Assembly (NCBI GenBank): GCA_000383735.1
Contig: KB912124.1
Span: forward strand, 40,686 to 104,685
Direction of reading: 5' to 3'
Length of the DNA stretch: 64,000 nt
Origin: Verrucomicrobia bacterium SCGC AAA164-M04
Lineage (GTDB): Bacteria > Verrucomicrobiota > Verrucomicrobiae > Verrucomicrobiales > Akkermansiaceae
Both the position numbers and the translations under genes were made by a program. How positions within the stretch are numbered: the first letter of the stretch is position 1; every line of letters starts with the position of its first letter. Below, piece by piece: positions 33,145 to 41,579 of this stretch. A model generated the notes under the pieces. That model did no database searches. It had not been told where the DNA came from and saw only the letters and a program-made list of their open reading frames with translations.

Positions 33145-35884
33145 CTAGTAACCTAGCCATGGTCCTAGCCACTTTTCAACTTCTTCGATGCTTAGTTCTT
33201 TGCGCACGGAGTAGTCTTTGATTTGATCTTTTTGTAGATTATCTATCATGAAATAATGCGATTCGGGATGGGAAAAGTAGAGCCCGCAAACCGCTGAACC
33301 AGGATGCATCGCGCATGATTCAGTAAGTTCTACAGTGGTTTTTTCTTTGGCTTGAAGAAGGTTAAAAAGGATGCGCTTTTCGGTGTGGTCGGGTTGGCTC
33401 GGGTAGCCTGGAGCAGGACGAATCCCCTGATATTTTTCGTGGATGAGTTCTGATTGACTAAATTGTCCCGGGCGTTCGATCCCCCAAGCGATTCGAGCCC
33501 GGTGGTGTAAAAGTTCAGCGAAAGCTTCAGCAAAGCGGTCAGCAAGAGCTTGAACCATGAGTGCTTCGTCTATGTCGTTCTGTTCACGAAGTTCGGCCGC
33601 CCATTCATCCGCTCCATGAATGCCAACGACGAAGCCCCCGAGGTGATCACATTCTGGTGACACATAGTCGCTGAGGGCATAGTTGGGTTTTCCTGACTTT
33701 TTATTTTGCTGGCGAAGGGTATGCAAGGTGACCTTTTGATCTGGAAGATAGATGTCATCTCCATCTGCTTTGGCGGGAAAAAACCCGTAAATCCCGGAGG
33801 CGGTAAAACGCTTTTCGGTAATGATTCTCTCAAGAAGCTCTTTTGCTTCAGAGTAGAGTTCTTTAGCGACCTTCCCCCCCTTCTTTATTCCGGGTTTTGA
33901 GGGTCTCGGTTTCGGGGTTCCAAACACCACGAAGTTCCCAGGTGTGGAAGAAAGGGGTCCAGTCGATATAGTTTGCGAGTTCGCGGAGGGACTGGGATTT
34001 AATGGTGCGGGTCCCGGTGAATTCCGGAATAGGCGGGTTGTAGTGTTCCCATTCGATAGTGACCTTGTTGGCACGGGCTTGCTCGATGGAGAGAGCTACC
34101 TTCTTCTTACCTCCGTTAAATTTCTCTCGGGCTCTATGGTGATTCTCTTCGTTGGTATCGATGAATTTTTGGCGATCTTCGGACAAAAGGGCGGTGGTGA
34201 CGGGAACAGATCTGGAAGCGTCGAGAACGTGAACAAGTGGACCTGTATAATGTCCCGCAATTTTGATGGCGGTATGAGCGGCGCTGGTCGTGGCTCCGCC
34301 GATAAGGATTGGAATATTTCTCTTTCCAAAACCTCGTTTTTCGGCCTCCTTGGCGACGGTGATCATTTCGTCGAGCGAAGGGGTAATGAGTCCAGAGAGG
34401 CCGATTATATCGGCGTTGTGTTCTTCGACGGCATCTAGGATCTTATCGCAGGAGACCATCACACCCATGTCGACTACATCGAAGCCGTTACAGATGAGGA
34501 CTACGCCAACAATATTCTTCCCAATGTCGTGAACGTCACCTTTAACGGTTGCCATAATGACTTTTCCGTTCGAGAAGGATTTGGTTGCAATGGCGCGTGC
34601 TTCAGACTCAGAGAGAGCGGAGTTTTCCGACCGAAGGAAGGACGTTTGGGTTATAATTTTTTCCTCCCGCTCCTCTTCCATAAGTGGCTCAAGCCATGCC
34701 ACTGATTTCTTCATAACTCGGGCAGATTTCACGACCTGAGGAAGGAACATTTTGCCAGCTCCAAAAAGGTCGCCGACAATTCCCATACCATCCATCAGAG
34801 GTCCTTCGATGACGCTGAGGGGTTTCTTATACTTGGCAAGGGCCTCTTCAGTATCGTCGTCAATGAATTTATCAATTCCCCTTAGGAGAGAATGTTCGAG
34901 GCGTTTTTCGACGGGCTGTTCGCGCCAGCTAAGATCCTCAGCGAGTTTCTTAGCTCCCTGGCCTTTAAATTCCTCAGCGAGATCGAGAAGGCGTTCGGTT
35001 GCCCCATCGTCCTTGTTTAGGAGGACGTCTTCAACTGCGGTGAGAAGGTGCTTTGGGATCTTGTCGTAAACCTCAAGCATGCCCGCGTTAACAATGCCCA
35101 TGTCCATTCCGGCTTGGGTGGCGTAGTAAAGAAAAGCCGAATGCATGGCTTCACGAACAGCGTTGTTACCTCGGAATGAGAAAGAGATATTTGAGACACC
35201 TCCGGAGACTTTTGCGAAGGGTAGATTATCTTTTATCCAGCGGGTGGCATTGAAGAAATCGAGGGCGTAGTTATTATGCTCTTCGATGCCAGTGGCAACA
35301 GTGAGAATGTTTGGGTCGAAGATGATGTCTTGGGGTGGAAAGCCAACCTCATCAACAAGGATGTCGTAGGCTCGTTTGCAGATACGACATTTGTCTTCGT
35401 AGGTGGCGGCCTGACCTTGTTCGTCGAATGCCATCACGACAACGGCTGCACCATAGTTAAGGATGTGTCTCGCGTTGGTTCGGAAGGCTTCTTCTCCTTC
35501 CTTGAGCGAGATGGAGTTGACGATGCCCTTTCCTTGAAGGTGTTTGAGGCCTTCCTCGATAATTTCCCATTTTGAGGAATCGACCATTATAGGGACGGCC
35601 TGAATGTCGGGTTCGGCCTGAATAAGGTCGAGGAACTTAGCCATCATAAGTTTCCCGTCGATGAGGCCATCGTCGAAGCAAATGTCGATGACGTTTGCTC
35701 CATTTGCGACCTGCTGGCGAGCGACTTCGAGAGCGTCTTCGAGCTTGTCTTCTTTAATCAATTTTCGGAAGCGAGGAGAACCGGCTACGTTAGTCCGCTC
35801 TCCTATCATTAGAAAATTTTTGTCAGGGGTGTGATTGTAGACTTCGGTGCCTGAAAGCCGGAGGAAACGGGGGACTGGGGACAT
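33145..35884 (-). CDS. metH: Methionine synthase, folate/cobalamin/activation part, broken by a 1-base shift in a G run
   Basis: Cobalamin-dependent MetH moves the methyl group of methyl-tetrahydrofolate to homocysteine. This gene holds the pterin-binding domain ([28 protein letters not shown]), the cap and B12 domain ([17 protein letters not shown] with the cobalt-binding His, then [15 protein letters not shown]) and the SAM-dependent activation domain ([36 protein letters not shown]). The start ATG at 35882-35884 gives 913 residues if the frame is repaired. At a run of seven G (minus strand, 33874-33880) the frame shifts by one: the upstream frame hits a stop at 33863-33865, while the activation domain continues in another frame. 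Six G would fix it. The homocysteine domain is a separate upstream gene. Confidence 0.93.
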
Positions 35885-35937
35885 TTGAAATTTAAGCAGT
35901 AAGATTTTTAACTGTGAATCAGGCAGGTAAAGGTAAT

Positions 35938-37026
35938 CTAGGCGGTGGCAAGAGAGGGGACGAGACGTGGTGCTTTTCCTTGGACTGATTTGGCGATAGC
36001 GGCGATGTGTTCGGGAGTGTTGCCGCAACATCCGCCTGCTAAATTGAGGAGTCCGGAATCGGCAAAGGCGGCGATGTAGTCGTGCATGTCTTTTGGTTCA
36101 AGGTCGAACCCTGTTGGAGCAAGCGGGTTGGGAAGTCCAGCGTTGGGATAACACGAGATGTGGGTGGTGGCTGCTTTTCCGAGGTCGCGGAGAAAGGGCT
36201 CCATGAGGTCTGGGCCAAGCGAGCAGTTGAGGCCAACAGCAAGGGGGTCAATGTGAGCGAAGGTGTTCCAGAGGGCCTCGACTTTTTGGGCAGAGATCAT
36301 GGTTTCGCCACCACGACCAACGGCGGCGGAAATAATGACAGGTGCTTCGGTTTGCGATTCCTTGATGGCGACTAGAGCTGCTTTGGCATTAAGAGAATCA
36401 AAAATGGTTTCAACCATGAGAATATCGCAGTCTTCTTCTAGGAGAGCGTCGATTTGGTGGCGGTAGGTTTGTTTGACCTGATCGAAGGTGACAGGGCGGA
36501 ATGAAGTGTCGTTTGGATCGACGACGTTGGTGAGAGAAACAGTCAGGGGGCCTATGGCTCCGGCGACATAACGTTTTCGTCCGTCATTTTGGGAAACTCG
36601 GTCGGCTTGCTCTTTGGCGAGTTGGACTGATTTCACATTAAGTTCGTGAACAAGATCCTGAAGTTTAGTGTTGTTTATAACTTTTTTATCGAAGAATTCA
36701 GGATCCTTGATGCCACCGCTTTTTCGCGGATCTTGGACGAAGAATTCAGATTGAGCTAAAACAGTTCCAGAGAAGGTATTGGTTTCGCAGATGTCAGATC
36801 CGGCTTCATAAAAACGCTTGTGGATGTCACCGATCACGCTCGGTTGGGTGATTGAAAGAATGTCACCGTTGTTTAGGAGATCTTCGTTATTATCCTGAAA
36901 ACGTTCGCCACGGGCATCTGCTTCGCAGAGTTCATAACTGCGAATAGTCGTCCCCATAGCTCCATCTAGGACTAGGATACGCTCGCGGAGGGCTGACTTG
37001 AGTTCTTCGCTAAGGTTAGGTGTCAT
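35938..37026 (-). CDS. Homocysteine-binding subunit of split methionine synthase
   Basis: The 362 residues form a stand-alone homocysteine S-methyltransferase-type barrel, equal to the first domain of one-piece MetH. It opens with [17 protein letters not shown], has ETNTF, and the zinc ligands appear as GLNCSLGP and [13 protein letters not shown]. It ends 53 bases before the start of the remaining MetH domains. Two separate genes for these domains also occur in some Bacteroidota. The separation is not a frameshift: the junction has its own stop, spacer and start. It is the promoter-proximal gene of the operon and lies below a 16-bp palindrome. Confidence 0.92.
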   Translation of the reverse strand: MTPNLSEELKSALRERILVLDGAMGTTIRSYELCEADARGERFQDNNEDLLNNGDILSITQPSVIGDIHKRFYEAGSDICETNTFSGTVLAQSEFFVQDPRKSGGIKDPEFFDKKVINNTKLQDLVHELNVKSVQLAKEQADRVSQNDGRKRYVAGAIGPLTVSLTNVVDPNDTSFRPVTFDQVKQTYRHQIDALLEEDCDILMVETIFDSLNAKAALVAIKESQTEAPVIISAAVGRGGETMISAQKVEALWNTFAHIDPLAVGLNCSLGPDLMEPFLRDLGKAATTHISCYPNAGLPNPLAPTGFDLEPKDMHDYIAAFADSGLLNLAGGCCGNTPEHIAAIAKSVQGKAPRLVPSLATA

Positions 37027-37081
37027 TGGCTTGTCTTGCGCGGACTTTCGGAAGAATTAAATGATTTTCAAGTTCAAATCT

Positions 37082-37097
37082 ACATATCGCGATATGT
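37082..37097. promoter_or_regulatory. Perfect 16-bp palindrome upstream of the metH operon, putative operator
   Basis: ACATATCGCGATATGT is its own reverse complement and lies 55 bases upstream of the homocysteine-domain gene start, between it and the divergent infA. ArsR-family methionine-cycle regulators such as SahR are known to bind short palindromes before metH. Assignment to such a regulator is inference, and no regulator gene is in the window. Confidence 0.5.
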
Positions 37098-37236
37098 TGA
37101 TAGGTTTAGTTGAGTGTATCTTGTCTTCAAGAAACAGGCCATTAAATCACCTTTTTTTCCATTGCTAAGCAAGTTTTGAGGGCACATAGTCCGCCGGCGG
37201 CGCGTTTCGCCCTCAGTAATCCAACTATTTTAAGTT

Positions 37237-37548
37237 ATCGCTAGACCAAGAAATTTTCGAAGAGGCGGCGGCGGTGGCCGGCGGCGGGGTCGTCGTAATG
37301 TCGACAAGAGCAATCGTAATTCGGATGAAGGCAGCGAACAGAAGTCTGTCGAAATTGAAGGCACGATCGCAGCCGTTTTAGCCGGAACGATGTTTAAGGT
37401 GGCCCTCCCGAGTGGTCATGAGGTTCTTGCACACATCTCCGGAAAGATGAGAAAGCGGTTTATTCGCCTCGTTGTTGGCGACCGTGTCAAAATGGAAATG
37501 TCACCCTACGATACTACGAAGGCGCGAATTGTATTTCGTCTTGGTTGA
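37237..37548 (+). CDS. infA: Translation initiation factor IF-1, apparently with an AUC start codon and basic N-terminal tail
   Basis: IF-1 binds the ribosomal A site during initiation. The core is unmistakable: EIEGTIAAVLAGTMFKVALP, GHEVLAHISGKMRKRFIRLV, GDRVKMEMSPYDTTKARIVF, ending RLG and TGA at 37546-37548. The frame is open only back to a TAA at 37231-37233, and no ATG, GTG or TTG lies between it and the core. The best candidate is ATC at 37237, giving 103 residues beginning Met-Ala-Arg-Pro-Arg-Asn-Phe. ATT at 37354 is the only other near-cognate start before the core. The first 38 residues are a Gly/Arg-rich tail that standard IF-1 lacks. The exact start is inference. Confidence 0.88.
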   Translation: MARPRNFRRGGGGGRRRGRRNVDKSNRNSDEGSEQKSVEIEGTIAAVLAGTMFKVALPSGHEVLAHISGKMRKRFIRLVVGDRVKMEMSPYDTTKARIVFRLG

Positions 37549-37640
37549 TTTCCACTTCCTCGTCTTCCCTGGCGGGGCTTAATCTTCTTCGTCCTTGCGG
37601 TGGCTAGCCGAGAGGATTATACCATTCCAGGGCCATTCAC

Positions 37641-39293
37641 GTGGCAGGCTACTTAACCAGAATCGTTATTTTGGGACTTGTTGATCAAATTAGACGCTGG
37701 AGATTGGTCCAGAAGGGGCTTTCTTCTGGTAAGAAGCGTCGCACCAGTACTGATGGTGGTGCCTTGGCTGCAATGGACAGTAGCCTGATCGTTCGTGGGG
37801 CACTCTATGTGGGGTTCAGTCTCGGTATGTTCGCTTTGTTCTCCGGTGTTCAGCACAATGATTCTCGGGCTGCCGAAGCGGTCGTCATTCTGATCTGTGG
37901 TCTCGCCATTTTTCACCTTAACCATCAACAGTCGGCCGGACGGAATGGTAGGGTGTTACTGGTTTTCGGTGGTATCTTGATTCATCTATGGTTGGTGAAA
38001 TTGGCCAATGGGGTAGCCTTGAAATCTGACCTAGGGGAGCATTATGAGTTTTTGGTGATGCCTATCGCGCTCGCCCCGATGGTGCATTCAGTCTTACTGG
38101 GCCAGCGTGCCGGGGTTTATTCCTCGGTTTTTGTAAGTCTCTTTGGGGCATTGACGATTCCGAGTGATGATCGCTGGGCTTTTTTTGCGATTAGTTTAAT
38201 TTGCGGTCTGACGTCGGTCTTTGCTACGAAGCGAGTGAGTAAACGAGGGCGTCTCCTGCGAACCGGTTTTTGGGTTGGTGTTATGGCGCTTTTGGTCGAC
38301 TTAGTTTTCGCCAAGATTTCGGTGAGTGGTCTTCAAATGTTTAGCGGCGAAAGTTGGACAATTTTTGGGAAAGCCTGTTTGATCGCGCTTTCGACCGGTC
38401 TTTTAACCGGCCTTTTCGTCGGTGGGGTGCTTCCTCTGCTCGAAGGTCTATTTGGTTTGACGACTGAGATCTCATGGCTGGAGCTTAGTGATTTGAATCA
38501 TCCGCTACTCCGGAAAATGCAGATCGAGGCACCGGGAACGTTTCATCATAGTCTAATTGTGGCTTCGTTAGCGGAGAGTGCCGCGGAGGCGATCGGGGCA
38601 AATGCGGTAATGAGTCGTGTCTGTGCTTATTTTCACGATATCGGGAAACTGAATAAGCCCGAGTATTTTATTGAGAACCAGGGGGGCATGAATCCTCATG
38701 ACGGCCTGACTCCGACTATGAGTGCGCTCATTATTGTAGCGCACGTAAAAGATGGCGTGGATCTGGCGATCAAGAATAAGCTAAACCCAAGAATTCTTGA
38801 CGTGATTCAAGAGCACCACGGCGATTCGTTGGTCTATTATTTCTATCGCAAGGCTCAGGAGCGGCTTCAGAAGCACGAAGTTGAGGAGGATCATGGGAAG
38901 ACTGATTCCGATGATCTTCCTAATGTGGATGAGAAGAGTTTTCGCTATCCGGGGCCGATTCCTCAGACCCGTGAGAGTGGGATTATTTCGCTTGCAGATG
39001 CTATTGAAAGTGCATCGAGAACCATTTCAAAGCCCTCTCCGAGCAGAATTCGGGCTTTGGTGGACGAGATTGTTTTTAAAAGGGTGCGCGATGGTCAGCT
39101 GGATGCGACAGGTCTCACTATGACCGATTTAACAATGATTCGGAAAATTTTCGCATCGACTCTCAGAAGCATGTTGCACGCGCGAATCGAGTACCCCAAA
39201 GAGCAGATTGAAGATGCTCCTTCAGATCTTTCTAGGAAGGGTGGTAAATCGGTTTCAGCGGAGGAGATAGAAAAGGTGCGCCGCCGGCGGTAG
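37641..39293 (+). CDS. PgpH-like membrane HD-domain phosphodiesterase (7TM-HD type)
   Basis: Proteins of this family hydrolyse cyclic di-AMP. The 550 residues have a hydrophobic N-terminal half with about seven helices (residues 50-260) and a cytoplasmic HD domain: TFHHSLIVASLAESAAEA, YFHDIGKLNKPEYFIENQ, IIVAHVKDGV, IQEHHGDSLVYYFY and SLADAIESASRT. It lacks the large extracellular domain that B. subtilis PgpH has before the helices. The ybeY gene follows immediately, as it does after pgpH in many bacteria, which supports the assignment. The start is GTG 37641; ATG 37785 would still keep all helices. Confidence 0.87.
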   Translation: MAGYLTRIVILGLVDQIRRWRLVQKGLSSGKKRRTSTDGGALAAMDSSLIVRGALYVGFSLGMFALFSGVQHNDSRAAEAVVILICGLAIFHLNHQQSAGRNGRVLLVFGGILIHLWLVKLANGVALKSDLGEHYEFLVMPIALAPMVHSVLLGQRAGVYSSVFVSLFGALTIPSDDRWAFFAISLICGLTSVFATKRVSKRGRLLRTGFWVGVMALLVDLVFAKISVSGLQMFSGESWTIFGKACLIALSTGLLTGLFVGGVLPLLEGLFGLTTEISWLELSDLNHPLLRKMQIEAPGTFHHSLIVASLAESAAEAIGANAVMSRVCAYFHDIGKLNKPEYFIENQGGMNPHDGLTPTMSALIIVAHVKDGVDLAIKNKLNPRILDVIQEHHGDSLVYYFYRKAQERLQKHEVEEDHGKTDSDDLPNVDEKSFRYPGPIPQTRESGIISLADAIESASRTISKPSPSRIRALVDEIVFKRVRDGQLDATGLTMTDLTMIRKIFASTLRSMLHARIEYPKEQIEDAPSDLSRKGGKSVSAEEIEKVRRRR

Positions 39294-39304
39294 AGGAATA
39301 GCGA

Positions 39305-39736
39305 ATGGTTGAAATTTATCCGAAATGCTTGTCACGGAGTTTTTCAGTCGAGTTCCTGAAGCGATTGGAATCTGGTTGGCGCGAAATCTTTGAGATTCTG
39401 CATAAAATCGGGAAAGGCGTCATTTCTGATATAGCGCTCATTGAGGTAACTTTTCTTGATGACGATGAGATGGCTCGCTTACATGGTGAGTTTTTGGGAG
39501 ATGCAACAACAACGGATGTAATCACCTTTGATCATGGCGAGCTCCTGATTGGGGTCGAGACTGCTAAAAGACAATCTCTTGAATTTGAGACGAGTATCCA
39601 TCGGGAGATCGCACTTTATGGCATTCATGGAATGCTTCACCTCGCCGGCTTCGATGATAGAGACTCCCCGAAAGCCAAGTTGATGGAAAGACGTCAGAAA
39701 GACCTTTTTAGTAAGGTATTTGCCGATCTTGTCTAA
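39305..39736 (+). CDS. ybeY: Endoribonuclease YbeY (rRNA maturation factor)
   Basis: YbeY is a zinc-dependent endonuclease needed for 16S rRNA 3'-end processing and ribosome quality control. The 143 residues have the ribosome-associated fold with IALIEVTFLDDDEMARLHGE, TTDVITFDHGELLIG and the metal site HGMLHLAGFDD. It starts 11 bases after the HD-protein gene and is cotranscribed with it. Confidence 0.94.
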   Translation: MVEIYPKCLSRSFSVEFLKRLESGWREIFEILHKIGKGVISDIALIEVTFLDDDEMARLHGEFLGDATTTDVITFDHGELLIGVETAKRQSLEFETSIHREIALYGIHGMLHLAGFDDRDSPKAKLMERRQKDLFSKVFADLV

Positions 39737-39819
39737 TTGACAGATTTTTTTACCCGATTCGGTTCCGACTGGTTGACACCTTAGTCTCATTTCCGCAATG
39801 TCATGCAGACAGAGGGTCA

Positions 39820-41538
39820 ATGGTGGTCAAACCACCCTTTGTCACACACCTAAAAACGCACACCGAATTTTACACCGTGTATTCCAACGAAGATTATTTG
39901 ATTCAGTTATTGACCGAAGGAGGGCACTTGACCTCCGAGCATGTGGCCGAGATCCGGGGAAAGCTCGGAGACGATGGCTTGATCCAACATTTCCTTGATC
40001 ATGGAGATGTTACCGAGACTGCCATTGCCGAGGTTTCCGCGGCCAATGTCGGGACCCATGTTGCTGATCTTGCCAATGGATTCATTGATCCAGCCTTCAA
40101 GAGCTTTCTCAGCTTGGCCGATTGTCGGCGCTTTAATGCTGTGCCGTTTTATGATGATGGTTCTTACCTCAGTATTGCCCTTGCAGATGTGCTGGATGTT
40201 GAGGCTCAGGATGCAATTCCGCATATTGTAAATCGTGAGTGTCAATTCTATGCAGCACCGCTGAAGGGCATTCAAACTGCGTGGGAACAGATTTTTGGAG
40301 ATGAAGTGGGTCAGGCTGATGCCAGCGAGCTTCAGGTAGTGGGGGACATTGGTTCTGACAATTCAGATGCACCAGTCATCAAATTGGTCTCGGGGATTTT
40401 GGTCGACGCCTTCAAGATGCGAGCGAGTGATATTCATATTGAGCCTCTTGAAACCTCGCTACGGATTCGAAATCGCCTGGATGGTAAGCTCATCGAGGTC
40501 GCTAGTCATCCCAAGAAGCTTTTGCCGGCAGTCATTGCACGTCTCAAGGTGATGAGTAGCTCTATGAGTATCGCGGAGAAACGGATTCCTCAGGATGGTC
40601 GAATTCAAATTAAAATGGGGGGCAAGGAGGTTGATCTTCGTGTTTCGTCAGTTCCGTCCAATCATGGAGAGAGTATTGTTATGCGTATTCTCGATAAGTC
40701 TGCTTTGAGTCTTGGACTGCCGCAGTTGGGATTCCTTTCTGATGACCAGGCAGTTTTTGCAGAATTACTTAGACTTCCAGATGGTATCATTTTGGTGACT
40801 GGCCCGACTGGATCAGGTAAGACCACGACTCTCTATGCTTGTTTGAACGAGATCAACAAGCCGGACAAGAAGATCATTACCGTGGAGGATCCCGTGGAAT
40901 ATGAGCTTGCTGGAATCAATCAGGTGATGGTGCGTGCTGACATCGGAATGACCTTTGCAGCGGCTCTTCGTTCGATGTTGAGACAGGCGCCAAACATCAT
41001 CATGGTGGGTGAGATTCGAGATGGCGAAACTGCGAATATTGCGATCAATGCGTCGCTGACCGGTCACTTGGTGTTCTCTACCCTTCACACCAATGACGCT
41101 CCGAGCTCGGTGGCCCGACTAGCAGACATGGGGATCAAAAATTTCCTCATCGCTTCTGCGGTCCGCGCAATTCTTGCTCAGCGATTAGTTCGTAAGCTTT
41201 GCGACAAGTGTAAGGTGCCTGCAACCCTGGACGAGAAGGAGTTGCGCATGCTGAACATTGATCCATCCCAGCTGGCTGAGTCCAATATCATGGGGCCGGG
41301 AGGATGCGAGGCCTGCCGTGATACCGGTTATCGCGGTCGAATTGGCATTTTTGAGATCTTTCTTGTTGATGACGAAGTTCGTCATCTGATCAATCAGGAC
41401 ATGAGTACACCGCAGCTCCGTCGCCGCGCCCGGGAATTGGGGATGCGGACACTTCGAGAGGACGGGATTCGAAAAGTTCTCGTTGGGATGACCTCGGCGT
41501 CCGAAGTCATCGGCGTCACAATGTCTGATGCCGAGTAA
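39820..41538 (+). CDS. PilB/GspE-family secretion ATPase, first copy
   Basis: This is a cytoplasmic hexameric ATPase that drives assembly of a type IV pilus or type II secretion pseudopilus. The 572 residues have an N-terminal MshEN/GspE-N domain (about 30-150). The ATPase domain follows with ASDIHIEPLETSLRIRNRLD, Walker A GPTGSGKTTT, Asp box VEDPVEY, Walker B IIMVGEIRDGETA and the His box STLHTNDAPSS. A tetracysteine zinc element (CDKC and CEAC) is present. It is the first gene of a five-gene group and is 42% or so Gly/Ala-poor in its N domain like other PilB. Pilus versus secretion role is undecided. Confidence 0.93.
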   Translation: MVVKPPFVTHLKTHTEFYTVYSNEDYLIQLLTEGGHLTSEHVAEIRGKLGDDGLIQHFLDHGDVTETAIAEVSAANVGTHVADLANGFIDPAFKSFLSLADCRRFNAVPFYDDGSYLSIALADVLDVEAQDAIPHIVNRECQFYAAPLKGIQTAWEQIFGDEVGQADASELQVVGDIGSDNSDAPVIKLVSGILVDAFKMRASDIHIEPLETSLRIRNRLDGKLIEVASHPKKLLPAVIARLKVMSSSMSIAEKRIPQDGRIQIKMGGKEVDLRVSSVPSNHGESIVMRILDKSALSLGLPQLGFLSDDQAVFAELLRLPDGIILVTGPTGSGKTTTLYACLNEINKPDKKIITVEDPVEYELAGINQVMVRADIGMTFAAALRSMLRQAPNIIMVGEIRDGETANIAINASLTGHLVFSTLHTNDAPSSVARLADMGIKNFLIASAVRAILAQRLVRKLCDKCKVPATLDEKELRMLNIDPSQLAESNIMGPGGCEACRDTGYRGRIGIFEIFLVDDEVRHLINQDMSTPQLRRRARELGMRTLREDGIRKVLVGMTSASEVIGVTMSDAE

Positions 41539-41579
41539 ATATTTTCACACCTAATTAAACTTATACCCTTTTTATTACG

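Noticed and set aside
37094..37168. 24-codon frame upstream of infA, possible leader peptide
   Set aside because: Its ATG lies inside the palindrome, its composition is not that of an attenuator peptide (no run of one amino acid), and no attenuator follows.
37027..37236. SAM or cobalamin riboswitch in the metH leader
   Set aside because: No conserved B12-box or SAM-I-like helices could be drawn on the minus strand; only the short palindrome stands out.
37261..37300. Frameshift in the GGC/CGG-rich stretch as explanation for the missing infA start
   Set aside because: Neither of the other frames offers an ATG that reaches this stretch without a stop, so an indel there does not supply a start.
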